DNA of 64,000 nt. It comes from DASUFE01 sp036274675 (GTDB taxonomy: Bacteria; Pseudomonadota; Gammaproteobacteria; HTCC5015). The position numbers were made by a program, and so were the translations under genes. Positions 55,182 to 63,205 of this stretch are shown here, one piece after another. The notes under the pieces are model-generated. The model saw only the letters and a program-made list of their open reading frames with translations, was not told the DNA's origin and made no database searches. The DNA lies in NCBI GenBank assembly GCA_036274675.1, contig DASUFE010000016.1:1-64000 (forward strand), written 5' to 3'. Each line of letters opens with the position of its first letter. Within the stretch, counting starts at the first letter, position 1.

Positions 55182-55787
55182 TTACAGCGGTTCCTCACCC
55201 CACATCCGGACGCCATTTATATAAGCGTCAGCCCTGTTCCAGATCGTAAAGTCGTCGTAAGCCGCATAGCTGAAATCGTTTGCTTGCGGCATCGGACTCC
55301 AGTCGAATTTGTTGATGCGCGCATGCACCTGGACGGTTTCACCGGGCTGCAGCAGGGGTGCGCCGTTCCTGAAACCGAGCACCAGCACATGGCTCTGCTT
55401 GCCGACCGATACCGGTTCAAAGAACCCGTACAGCAGCGGGCTGATATCCTCACCGGAGGGAATCATGCCCGCCCAGTCCCCGAAACCGGCAAGCGAAGTG
55501 GTCTCCGGCTGGCAGTCGCAGTTGAACCAGTAACGCAGCGTCAGCGTGCTGAGATCCACCGCCGTGTTTCCCATGTTCAAGACCCTGAATTGCGGATGCG
55601 GGGAGTTGGTCGGCTCGCTCGAGGATTTCAACTGAACCTTGATGCTGTAGCTGGTTCCCGCAGCCAGATTGGCCTCAGTCCCTGAGGTTGTCCAGCCTTG
55701 CGGGGTTTGAGCATTGACATCGGTAGCAGCCAGGCATCCCCACAGGGCGAGCGGCGCGATTATTGATTTCAAGTTTTTCCTTAACAT
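55182..55787 (-). CDS. Secreted stand-alone carbohydrate-binding module family 3 protein
   Basis: A 201-residue protein with a signal peptide (IIAPLALWGCLAATDVNAQ) and a single CBM3 domain: IKVQLKSSSEPTNSPHPQF, FRVLNMGNTAVDLSTLTLRY, YWFNCDCQPE, and the characteristic end VHARINKFDWSPMPQANDF then DAYINGVRMWGEEPL. CBM3 modules bind crystalline cellulose or chitin. No catalytic domain is attached or adjacent, so it is probably an adhesin or binding factor. GAAGGAG lies 8 bp before the ATG and a GC-rich, hairpin-rich leader precedes it. Confidence 0.9.
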   Translation of the reverse strand: MLRKNLKSIIAPLALWGCLAATDVNAQTPQGWTTSGTEANLAAGTSYSIKVQLKSSSEPTNSPHPQFRVLNMGNTAVDLSTLTLRYWFNCDCQPETTSLAGFGDWAGMIPSGEDISPLLYGFFEPVSVGKQSHVLVLGFRNGAPLLQPGETVQVHARINKFDWSPMPQANDFSYAAYDDFTIWNRADAYINGVRMWGEEPL

Positions 55788-56808
55788 GTGACATCTCCTT
55801 CGTTGGTAGTATTAACGGCGTCCGTTTTACCGGTCGCCGGGCTTACCCCTCCTTTCTGTCCGCCTTGTCGCGCACGCAGCATCCCGGGCCCGCGCTTTCG
55901 CGGAGTGCGGGGAAAATCAGGACGAGCGCAGGCTTACACGGCAAACATGTGCCGCGCGAATTTAAGCGCGTGGAATCTTTAAAGCAGCACTAAGGTGCGA
56001 TGTGTGTTTTCATTTCAGGCCTCCTGCTGTTTCGACATCCTTCCAGAAACAAAGCCCCTCGAAAAACAGTTAAAGAATTGCAGCGGACATTAACAACGTA
56101 TTGTTAAAATTTTTGAAAGATATATGCAATAAAGATGCCGCGCATGCTATGCACAAAACTTTCGAATTGCCATGGAGAATGGAGCTGATTTTGGAAGCTA
56201 TTTCCGCTAGAAATGTAAGATACGGCGGAAGTCGAACCACCTACTTCGATACATTTTTGTGCCGGGCACCAAAATCGCCCATTCTTCAGAGGGCATCGCG
56301 CAGTATTTACAAAATGTTCAAGCTTCCGAATAAAAATTCCATGCTTCATCGCTGCTGTCTCTCCATCGAAAGCACTACTCTTCGCGCTCTTAAAGCGCTG
56401 AGATGACGCTCATCATAAGCGGCCTCCTGCTACTGCTATACGCAAGTCAATCCATGAACGATGCAAAAAGAGCGAGAGAACAATCAACAACGATGCAGAG
56501 AATGGAACCCGATGGATTGCGCAGCTCATTTCATTTATCGCGACTGCATCAAAACAGTCCTGAGATTATCACCTACACGTATCGTGTGAGCTTGCGCAAC
56601 TCAGACAGGCGTTGTAGATGCTACATTCAACGCGCATTAAACGGAAATCGAATTTTATGAACGCAAATCGAATTCGCATCTAGCGAATTTATTGTCGAAC
56701 TTGAATTAATGATTCAATCGGCGTAAAAAAATCGTAACCGTGATGCGCGTGACACTTCTGATATTTCAACGGTTGAAAATGGCGGGAAAGGCGATCGGGG
56801 AATCAGAA
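55788..56808. other. Gene-poor region: structured leader, then an AT-rich stretch
   Basis: 55788-55945 is GC-rich and can form hairpins read with the CBM3 gene, for example CGGCG-CCG/CGG-CGCCG at 55816-55839. From about 55985 to 56808 the DNA is clearly AT-richer than its surroundings. Two overlapping plus-strand frames (56101-56406 from a TTG and 56403-56660) exist, the second starting with a hydrophobic stretch, but neither has a ribosome-binding site or a recognisable family. Confidence 0.5.
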
Positions 56809-57021
56809 TCAATAATGGGGCGGCTTTTCATGAAGAGGATTGATGTTGGAGATACCTTCACTGACATCCTGAAACTTCACAGCCAGCGTCTTCAGGCTGC
56901 TTTCAACCCGATCCAGCTTGCGCTGCTGCTCTGCGACGATATCGTTCAACTGCTGGATCGCGTCCTCCTGATAGGCCACTTTCGTTTCCAGCTCAATGAT
57001 CCGTTCTTCGGAAGTTTTCAT
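56809..57021 (-). CDS. slyX: SlyX family protein
   Basis: The start at 57021 (MKTSEERIIELETKVAYQED) fits the family and is preceded by a G-rich ribosome-binding site; the frame is open to 57102. The 70-residue protein is one long coiled coil (heptads from ERIIELETKVAYQEDAIQQL to about residue 55) and ends in the SlyX-type tail PHEKPPHY-like NPLHEKPPHY. Function is unknown. Confidence 0.93.
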   Translation of the reverse strand: MKTSEERIIELETKVAYQEDAIQQLNDIVAEQQRKLDRVESSLKTLAVKFQDVSEGISNINPLHEKPPHY

Positions 57022-57227
57022 ACCGTCTGACCCCCTATTCCAGTTTGCCTTGCACGCAATAACATAGACTCGCCCTGTTTGGCTCGTGTTCCTGGTGAAC
57101 AACCCGGAAAATGCGGCTGGACACCACTTCGCTCAATCCCGGCTGCCATTGTTGGGGTTCGCTATGCTCACCCCAACCTCCGCCTGTACCCGGCGGGCTG
57201 TATTATTAATTTCTTTCACCCCGTGAT

Positions 57228-57251
57228 CTCTGCGAGCTCCGCGAGAGAACG
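57228..57251. repeat. Single CTCTGCGAG-type repeat arm
   Basis: CTCTGCGAGCTCCGCGAGAG at 57228 is identical over most of its length to the right arm of the element at 37340-37360. It lies between slyX and metZ and overlaps the end of the metZ 3' flank. Confidence 0.6.
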
Positions 57252-57253
57252 TC

Positions 57254-58444
57254 TTATATTTTCTTCAGGCTTTGCTCGAGGTCGGCCCGGAGGTCGTCCA
57301 CATGCTCCAGGCCCACGGCGATGCGCAGCAGACTCGGGGTGATGCCGGCGGCGATCTTCTCGTCGTCCGTCAGCTTCGCATGCGTGGTGGTCGCCGGATG
57401 CGTGATGGTGCTCTTGGTATCACCGAGGTTGGCGGTGATCGACAGGAGCTCGGTACCGTCAATCGTTTTCCAGGCTTCCTTCTGTTCGCCTTTGACTGCA
57501 AAGGCCACGATGCCTCCGAATTCGCTCTGCTGCTTCCTGGCCAAAGTATGTTGCGGATGCGATTTGAGGCCAGGATAAAATACACGCTGCACCTTGGGAT
57601 GGCTTTCCAGCCATTCCGCCAGCGCCAAGGCATTCCGGCTGTGCGCCTGCATACGCAAGCTCAGGGTTTCGAGGCCCTTCAGGAATACCCAGGCGTTGAA
57701 GGGACTCATGCAGGGGCCGGCGGTGCGCAGAAACGTAAAGATATCCTCGCCGACCGTCTTCTGGCTGCCGATGACGGCGCCGCCAATGGCACGGCCCTGC
57801 CCGTCCAGGTACTTGGTGGCGGAATGGATCACGATATCCGCGCCGAGATCCAGCGGCCGCTGCAGGGCCGGGGTGCAGAAACAGTTGTCGACCACCAGCA
57901 GGCAGTTGTGCGCATGCGCCAGCTTCGCCAGCGCCGCGATATCCGCGATTTCAGTCAGCGGATTGGAGGGCGTTTCAAGGTATAGAACCTTCGTATTCTT
58001 CTTGATCGCCGCTTCCCAGGCTTTCAGATCCGTTTGCGGTACGAAGGAATACTCGATGCCGCAGCGGCTCAGGTATTTCTTGATCAGCTGCGTAGTGGCG
58101 CCGAAGATCGCCTTGGAAGACAGCAGATGATCGCCCTGCTGTAACAGGGACATGAAGGTTGCCAGGATCGCCGACATGCCGGAGGACGTGGCGACGCAGG
58201 CCTCGCCGCCTTCCAGTATGGCAAGCCGATCCTGGAAAGCCGTCACTGTGGGATTGGTGAAGCGTGAATAAATATACCCCGGCTCCGCGCCGCTGAAACG
58301 CGCCGCCGCCTGCGCGGCCGACTCGAAGGTGTAGCTGGAGGTGGTGAAAATGGGTTCGCTGTTCTCGGCAAAGGCCGTGGGCAGGTGCCCCGCGCGCACC
58401 GCTTCGGTTTCGAAACGCCAGGAGATTTTTTTGGAGTGACTCAT
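57254..58444 (-). CDS. metZ: O-succinylhomoserine sulfhydrylase
   Basis: MetZ makes homocysteine directly from O-succinylhomoserine and sulfide. The start at 58444 (MSHSKKISWRFETEAVRAG) has GAAGGTGG 7 bp upstream. The roughly 396-residue protein is a Cys/Met-metabolism PLP enzyme: YSRFTNPTVTAFQDRLA, VATSSGMSAILATFMSLL, VVDNCFCTP and the PLP lysine in HSATKYLDGQGR. ETEAVRAGHLPT and GAVIGS are typical of MetZ. A probable SAM-II riboswitch precedes it, fitting methionine control. Confidence 0.95.
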   Translation of the reverse strand: MSHSKKISWRFETEAVRAGHLPTAFAENSEPIFTTSSYTFESAAQAAARFSGAEPGYIYSRFTNPTVTAFQDRLAILEGGEACVATSSGMSAILATFMSLLQQGDHLLSSKAIFGATTQLIKKYLSRCGIEYSFVPQTDLKAWEAAIKKNTKVLYLETPSNPLTEIADIAALAKLAHAHNCLLVVDNCFCTPALQRPLDLGADIVIHSATKYLDGQGRAIGGAVIGSQKTVGEDIFTFLRTAGPCMSPFNAWVFLKGLETLSLRMQAHSRNALALAEWLESHPKVQRVFYPGLKSHPQHTLARKQQSEFGGIVAFAVKGEQKEAWKTIDGTELLSITANLGDTKSTITHPATTTHAKLTDDEKIAAGITPSLLRIAVGLEHVDDLRADLEQSLKKI

Positions 58445-58510
58445 GATTACCACCTTCAAAAGTGGCGGGCATAAAAAAACCCGCGTTAACGTTCATCGCT
58501 AAAGCAGGTC

Positions 58511-58566
58511 GGGCCGCTTTAGCAGTATTTATTAAGCGCCCGCAAGCTGAAAATCAAATCGGCGCT
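58511..58566 (-). ncRNA. Probable SAM-II riboswitch upstream of metZ
   Basis: In the metZ direction AGCGCC (58561-58566) pairs with GGCGCT (58535-58540). The loop contains GATTTGA and a GCTTGCG word, and the 3' side reads TTAATAAATACTGCTAAAGC. The order stem, GATTTxA loop, AATAAAT, GCTAAA is the SAM-II pseudoknot layout as I remember it. The GCTAAAGC can also pair perfectly with GCTTTAGC 18 bases downstream, offering an alternative fold. It ends about 67 bp before the metZ start. SAM-II elements typically regulate metA/metZ genes. Confidence 0.7.
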
Positions 58567-58631
58567 GAAAGTCGGCGTAGGATACGCCGGCAAAGAAATA
58601 ACGTCAACCCGCATATGCCCGGATTTAAATC

Positions 58632-59828
58632 TTAAGATTCCCTGAGCGCGACAACGATCGGCACCCTCACCGCTCTGATCGCCGGGAACAGCCCGCCCAG
58701 GACGCCGATCAGGACCACTGCGTAAATCCCGAGCACCAGCAATTCGGGCGTCACCGCGAAGGCGAACACCACCTGACTGAAGCTGGCGCCGTTCATGGTG
58801 GAGACGGTGTAGCCGTTGAATACGAAGTACACGACCACGGAGCCGATCAGCCCCCCCACGAAAGCCAGCAGCAGGGATTCGACCAAAGTCGAACAAATGA
58901 CCGACGAGCTGCCGAAACCGAGCGCACGCAAGGTTGCTATCTCGCGCGTGCGGGCCGACACCGAGGCATACATCGTATTGAGCGCGCCGAATACGGCGCC
59001 GAAAGCCATCAGGATAGCCAGCGGGTAACCGACCCACTTGATAAAAGCGGTCATGCCCTCGGACTGGGTGGCGTAATAATCCTTCTCCGACTGCAAGTCC
59101 ACATTCAGACGCGGGTCGGAGGCGAGCGCTTTCTTGAAACTGTCCAGAGCGGCCGTACCATCCACCTTCACGCGCACCGACTGGAAGCTGCTGCCGCGGC
59201 GATAGGCCTGTTGCAGGATGGGAGCGTCGCACCACAGCTCGGACTCGGAGACACTGCCGCCGGCCTCGAAGGCGCCGACGATACGCCATTCGTTCTGGCC
59301 GATCTTGATGGCGTCGCCCACGTTCAGACCTGCGAACTTACTCTGGGCGGCGCGGCCGACGATCAGTTCATCCTGGCCTTCATGGAAGGCCCGTCCTTCC
59401 ACGATACGCAAATTGTCGCGAACCGTGTAGGAATGCGCCTGCACACCGCGCAGGGGCACATTGGCGGAGGAGTTCCCCCCCTCCCGCGTTGGTATATCGA
59501 CGATCACATAAAGCTCGGCCGCGGCCACCGGACGGCCCGCCTCGTCGTGACGCACACCGGGTGCATCGGCGATCAGTTGCGCCTGCTCGTTGGAAATACC
59601 GCTGTTAAGTTCGGAAGTCGCGCCATTGCGCATTACGATCATGGTGCTGTCTGAACCGGCCCCTACCAGAGTCTTTTCGAAACCGGCGGCCATCGACAGT
59701 ACGCTGATAAAGACGCCGACCACGCAGGCGGTGCCGAACACCGCAACCGCGGAAGCGCCAAGCCGGGCCGGGAGGCTGAGTATGGCAGCCCAACTGGCCG
59801 CTAGAATCTGATTAAAGACACTGCCCAT
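58632..59828 (-). CDS. ABC transporter permease, MacB/FtsX type
   Basis: A 398-residue FtsX-like permease with four transmembrane helices: one near the N-terminus (about 22-45), a periplasmic MacB-PCD-like domain (about 50-260) and three at the C-terminus (GYPLAILMAFGAVFGALNTM; LLLAFVGGLIGSVVVYFVF; LVLGIYAVVLIGVLGGLFPA). It ends VPIVVALRES, typical of the family. It follows a second permease by 38 bp, so the two may form a heterodimer with the shared ATPase. Confidence 0.92.
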   Translation of the reverse strand: MGSVFNQILAASWAAILSLPARLGASAVAVFGTACVVGVFISVLSMAAGFEKTLVGAGSDSTMIVMRNGATSELNSGISNEQAQLIADAPGVRHDEAGRPVAAAELYVIVDIPTREGGNSSANVPLRGVQAHSYTVRDNLRIVEGRAFHEGQDELIVGRAAQSKFAGLNVGDAIKIGQNEWRIVGAFEAGGSVSESELWCDAPILQQAYRRGSSFQSVRVKVDGTAALDSFKKALASDPRLNVDLQSEKDYYATQSEGMTAFIKWVGYPLAILMAFGAVFGALNTMYASVSARTREIATLRALGFGSSSVICSTLVESLLLAFVGGLIGSVVVYFVFNGYTVSTMNGASFSQVVFAFAVTPELLVLGIYAVVLIGVLGGLFPAIRAVRVPIVVALRES

Positions 59829-59866
59829 AATAATCTCCTTATACTGCCGCCGCTCAATGTCTGCGC

Positions 59867-61021
59867 CTAATGTCTGCTCAGGGCATTCGCGATACTGAGC
59901 CGCATCGCCTGCAGAGCGGGCATCAGCCCGGCCAGCAGGCCGAATAACACAGCGTAGCCGAGCCCCTGCGCGAACATGGCGGGCGTGAACGCGAGCCCCG
60001 GCAGAAAACCGCTGATCGCGGCGGCGATACCCTGCACGGCCACGGCCGATACGCCAAGGCCGATCAAGGCTCCCAGCAGCGCGATCAGCAGCGCTTCCGC
60101 CAGTACCAGCGCCAGCATCGTAAAGTCGCCGAAACCGATGGTTTTCAGTACGGCGAGTTCGGGGATGCGCTCGCGCACCGACTGCGCCATGGTATTGCCC
60201 GACACCAGCAGCATGGTGAAGAATACAGCGGTCAGGATCAGCGAAACGATCAGGCCGATATCGCCGAACTGCTTGACGAAGGATTCGGCGAAGGCCTGTT
60301 CAGTGCTGGTACGGGTCTCCGCCGGAGAATTAGTGAACATATCGTCGATTTGCTTCGCCACTCCCGCCGCGCGCGCCGGATCGTCGATGGTGAACACGAT
60401 CCAGCCGATTTCGCCCTTGCCCCAGTCTCTCGCCTCGTCGAAATAATCGTAACGGAACAGCATGTTTGAGGTGTCGACGCGCTTGTTTTCGGCGCTGAAG
60501 ATCCCATCGATCACGAATTCCCAGCGATAATCGCCGCCGTGCCTGTGGATCGTACTGATCAGAGGTATGCGGTCACCCACTTTCCAGCCGAAGCGTGCGG
60601 CCAGCTTTTCCCCAACAACCGCACCGATCCGATCCTGCCGCCAGGCCTTGAACTGCTCCTCCGGTAAAATCAGTTCGGAATAAACGTTGAACCACGCATC
60701 AGGATTCACCGCGAATTGCGCAAACTGGTTTTTCTTATCCTGATAATAGGCGCCGAACCAGTTGGCATGCGCGACGTCTTTCACACCTTCGATCTGGGCG
60801 ATACGCGCCGCATAGCTTTCGGGCTGCGACAGGATCAGGGATATCTTATTGATGGTCACCAGTCGATTGGCGCCCACGATGTCGGCGCCGACGGTGAAAG
60901 CCAGCTTCAGGGAACCCAGCAGGCCGTACAGTATGAAGGCCACCAGGATGGACAGGATGGTAAGCGTGGTCCGGACCTTTTTGCGGCCCAGGTTCTTCCA
61001 CACGAAATAGAGATACTTCAT
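59867..61021 (-). CDS. ABC transporter permease, MacB/FtsX type
   Basis: A 384-residue FtsX-like permease with an N-terminal helix (TLTILSILVAFILYGLLGSL), a periplasmic domain and three C-terminal helices, including LIVSLILTAVFFTMLLVSG and LAEALLIALLGALIGLGVSA. Its start overlaps the ATPase stop by one base. It differs clearly from the second permease gene, so the pair is not a recent duplication. Confidence 0.92.
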   Translation of the reverse strand: MKYLYFVWKNLGRKKVRTTLTILSILVAFILYGLLGSLKLAFTVGADIVGANRLVTINKISLILSQPESYAARIAQIEGVKDVAHANWFGAYYQDKKNQFAQFAVNPDAWFNVYSELILPEEQFKAWRQDRIGAVVGEKLAARFGWKVGDRIPLISTIHRHGGDYRWEFVIDGIFSAENKRVDTSNMLFRYDYFDEARDWGKGEIGWIVFTIDDPARAAGVAKQIDDMFTNSPAETRTSTEQAFAESFVKQFGDIGLIVSLILTAVFFTMLLVSGNTMAQSVRERIPELAVLKTIGFGDFTMLALVLAEALLIALLGALIGLGVSAVAVQGIAAAISGFLPGLAFTPAMFAQGLGYAVLFGLLAGLMPALQAMRLSIANALSRH

Positions 61022-61707
61022 CAGGCGGCGGCCTTGAGATTGAGCCGACCCTTGTCGAGGTTCAGGGTGCGCTTGGCATATTCGGCCGCGCGTGGATCGT
61101 GTGTGACCATGACGATGGTCTTGCCGTGATCGCGGTTCAGCACCTGCAGCAGGCCCATGATCTCGTCGGCCGTGTCGCGATCCAGATCGCCGGTGGGTTC
61201 GTCGCAGAGCAAGAGGTCCGGATCGGAGACGATCGCGCGCGCGATCGCGACGCGCTGCTGCTGGCCGCCCGAAAGTTCGCTCGGATAATGAGTGACGCGA
61301 TCCGCCAGGCCCACTACGGACAGCGCAATTTGCGCACGTTCGCGGCGCTGGGCGCGGGACAGCCTGGTCAGCAGTAACGGCAGCTCAACGTTGCGTTCGG
61401 CGGTCAGCACCGGCATCAGGTTGTAGAACTGGAAGACGAAACCAACATGACGCGCGCGCCACTTGGCAAGGCCGCTGTTCGACAGCTGGTCGATGCGGTG
61501 TCCACCCACCTCCACACTGCCGCCGCTGGGACGATCCAGCCCGCCCAAAAGGTTCAGCAGAGTGGTCTTGCCGGAACCGGAAGGGCCCATCAGCGCCAGG
61601 AAATCGCCGGACGGAATTTCCAGATCAAGCTCCGACAGCACATGCACTTTCTGGCTGCCCTTGGCGTAGAATTTTTCGACACCATGCAAACGAGCAAGCG
61701 CTGTCAT
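61021..61707 (-). CDS. ABC transporter ATPase (MacB/LolD type)
   Basis: A 228-residue ATPase with Walker A (LMGPSGSGKTTLLNLLGG), the signature LSGGQQQRVAIARAI, Walker B (LLLCDEPTGDLD) and the switch His in MVTHDPRAAEY. The short FVFQFYNLMPVLTA Q-loop and PTGDLD are typical of the LolD/MacB branch, which uses ATP to drive export or envelope transport through FtsX-like permeases. It follows the adaptor gene by 41 bp. Confidence 0.95.
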   Translation of the reverse strand: MTALARLHGVEKFYAKGSQKVHVLSELDLEIPSGDFLALMGPSGSGKTTLLNLLGGLDRPSGGSVEVGGHRIDQLSNSGLAKWRARHVGFVFQFYNLMPVLTAERNVELPLLLTRLSRAQRRERAQIALSVVGLADRVTHYPSELSGGQQQRVAIARAIVSDPDLLLCDEPTGDLDRDTADEIMGLLQVLNRDHGKTIVMVTHDPRAAEYAKRTLNLDKGRLNLKAAA

Positions 61708-61748
61708 TTAATATCTCCTTGGTAGGTTATATATCGCGATAGCGCCGG

Positions 61749-62981
61749 TTAACGCGCTTCAACCGTCGCGCCGTCATGCAGTTCAGCGGGTATTTCAACA
61801 ATATAGGTTTCACCGGGTTCCAGGCCCGAGGCAATGCGCAGAATATTGTCACCATCATCGCTCGCCCCGACACTGCGACGCACGGCCTTACCGTCGACGA
61901 TCACATACATGACCTGTTGCCCGTCCTCCTCGCGCACCGCCGAAGCTGGCGCGTGGATTGCCGCGTTCTGTTGCGGACTCTCACCCGCCGCGGGCGCGGT
62001 CTGCATAAAGGAAACCTTGACGCCCATATCGGGCAAGATGCGCGGGTCGAGCTGGTCGAAGGAGATTCGCACCTTGACAGTGGCTTTCTGCCGGTCCGCC
62101 GTGGGCACGACCGCGTTAACTTTCGCGGGTATCCGCCATTCAGGATAAGCATCCAGCACCGCCTGCACTGTCTGGCCGGCCTGGATGCGGTCGATATAGG
62201 CTTCGTTGACATCGACCTCGATTTCACGCGAGCCCATGTCGACCAGGCTGCAAATGCCGGTGCGGGTAAATCCTCCGCCCGCGGACATCGGGGAAATGAT
62301 CTCACCGGGCTGGGCATTTTTCGCCACCACCACGCCGGAAAAAGGCGCGCGGATGATCAGATCATCCAGCATCTGCTGCTGCAGCTGTACATTGTTTTCA
62401 GCCGTGGTGATTTCCGACAACCGGGTTTGTAACTGCGCCGCCAGCGACTTATGCTCGGCCTCGGCACTGTCGAGCTCGGCGCGGCTGATCAACTGGCGCG
62501 AGGACAGTTCACGCGCCCGTTTCAACGCCTGCTCGGCCTCCCGCAACCGGGCACGGGTTTCATTGACCCGCGCCCGCGCCGACTGCAGCTGCGATTCTGC
62601 GAGTTGCATTTGCTTGCGCTCATTGCTCTCGTCCAGCACGGCCAGTACCTGGCCCTGCTGCACCTCGTCACCCTCCTCCACCAGTACCTGCATGATCTTG
62701 CCGGTCACTTTGGAGGATACGGTCGATTGCCGGCGGGCGGCGACATAACCGGTAGCCTGCAGGATCACCTGGCCGCCGCGCGGAGCGGAAGTTTCCATTC
62801 GCGCCATGGCGGTCTGCACCATGAAGACGGGCTTGACTCCCCATAGCAGCCAGCCGGTCAACAAAATCAGGATTAATCCACCGGCGCCGGCGGCAAGCCA
62901 GAGTTTCTGTTTGCTGGATTGGGAAGGCTGGAAATCCTTGTCGATTTTCAACCGGCCTAGCAGTTCGCTTTTATCATTCAT
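61749..62981 (-). CDS. Efflux adaptor (HlyD/MacA-like periplasmic protein)
   Basis: The start at 62981 (MNDKSELLGRLKIDKDF) is preferred over the longer frame to 63077. The roughly 410-residue protein has a membrane anchor (LWLAAGAGGLILILLTGWLL), a lipoyl-like half (TGYVAARRQSTVSSKVTGKI), a long coiled-coil hairpin (about residues 110-200), a second lipoyl half (DDLIIRAPFSGVVVAKNAQ) and beta-barrel domains. It is the first gene of the export operon. The substrate is unknown. Confidence 0.93.
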   Translation of the reverse strand: MNDKSELLGRLKIDKDFQPSQSSKQKLWLAAGAGGLILILLTGWLLWGVKPVFMVQTAMARMETSAPRGGQVILQATGYVAARRQSTVSSKVTGKIMQVLVEEGDEVQQGQVLAVLDESNERKQMQLAESQLQSARARVNETRARLREAEQALKRARELSSRQLISRAELDSAEAEHKSLAAQLQTRLSEITTAENNVQLQQQMLDDLIIRAPFSGVVVAKNAQPGEIISPMSAGGGFTRTGICSLVDMGSREIEVDVNEAYIDRIQAGQTVQAVLDAYPEWRIPAKVNAVVPTADRQKATVKVRISFDQLDPRILPDMGVKVSFMQTAPAAGESPQQNAAIHAPASAVREEDGQQVMYVIVDGKAVRRSVGASDDGDNILRIASGLEPGETYIVEIPAELHDGATVEAR

Positions 62982-63205
62982 TCCGGAAAGGCACGCCACA
63001 ACAAGGAACGGGGCCGGTTGCACCCAAGAAGGAAACCGCGGAAACGCAACTGAACATCCGCAAGCCAACCACCGCAAAGGCGCCTTCTGCTGAACCGGGG
63101 TGCGTTATCCTAACCCCCGCGCCGGAGCGGCGTCAACGCCGAAACGCCGTCATTCACGCATAATCCTGCGCAACGGCTCCGGCTCGACCTGATAGAATCA
63201 GCAGC

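Noticed and set aside
55788..55945. Cyclic-di-GMP (GEMM) riboswitch before the CBM3 gene
   Set aside because: The conserved GCAAACC and ACGCAAAGCC type words of that class are absent.
56101..56660. Two plus-strand small genes
   Set aside because: The first needs a TTG start, the second lacks a ribosome-binding site, and neither resembles a known protein; described only as part of the AT-rich region.
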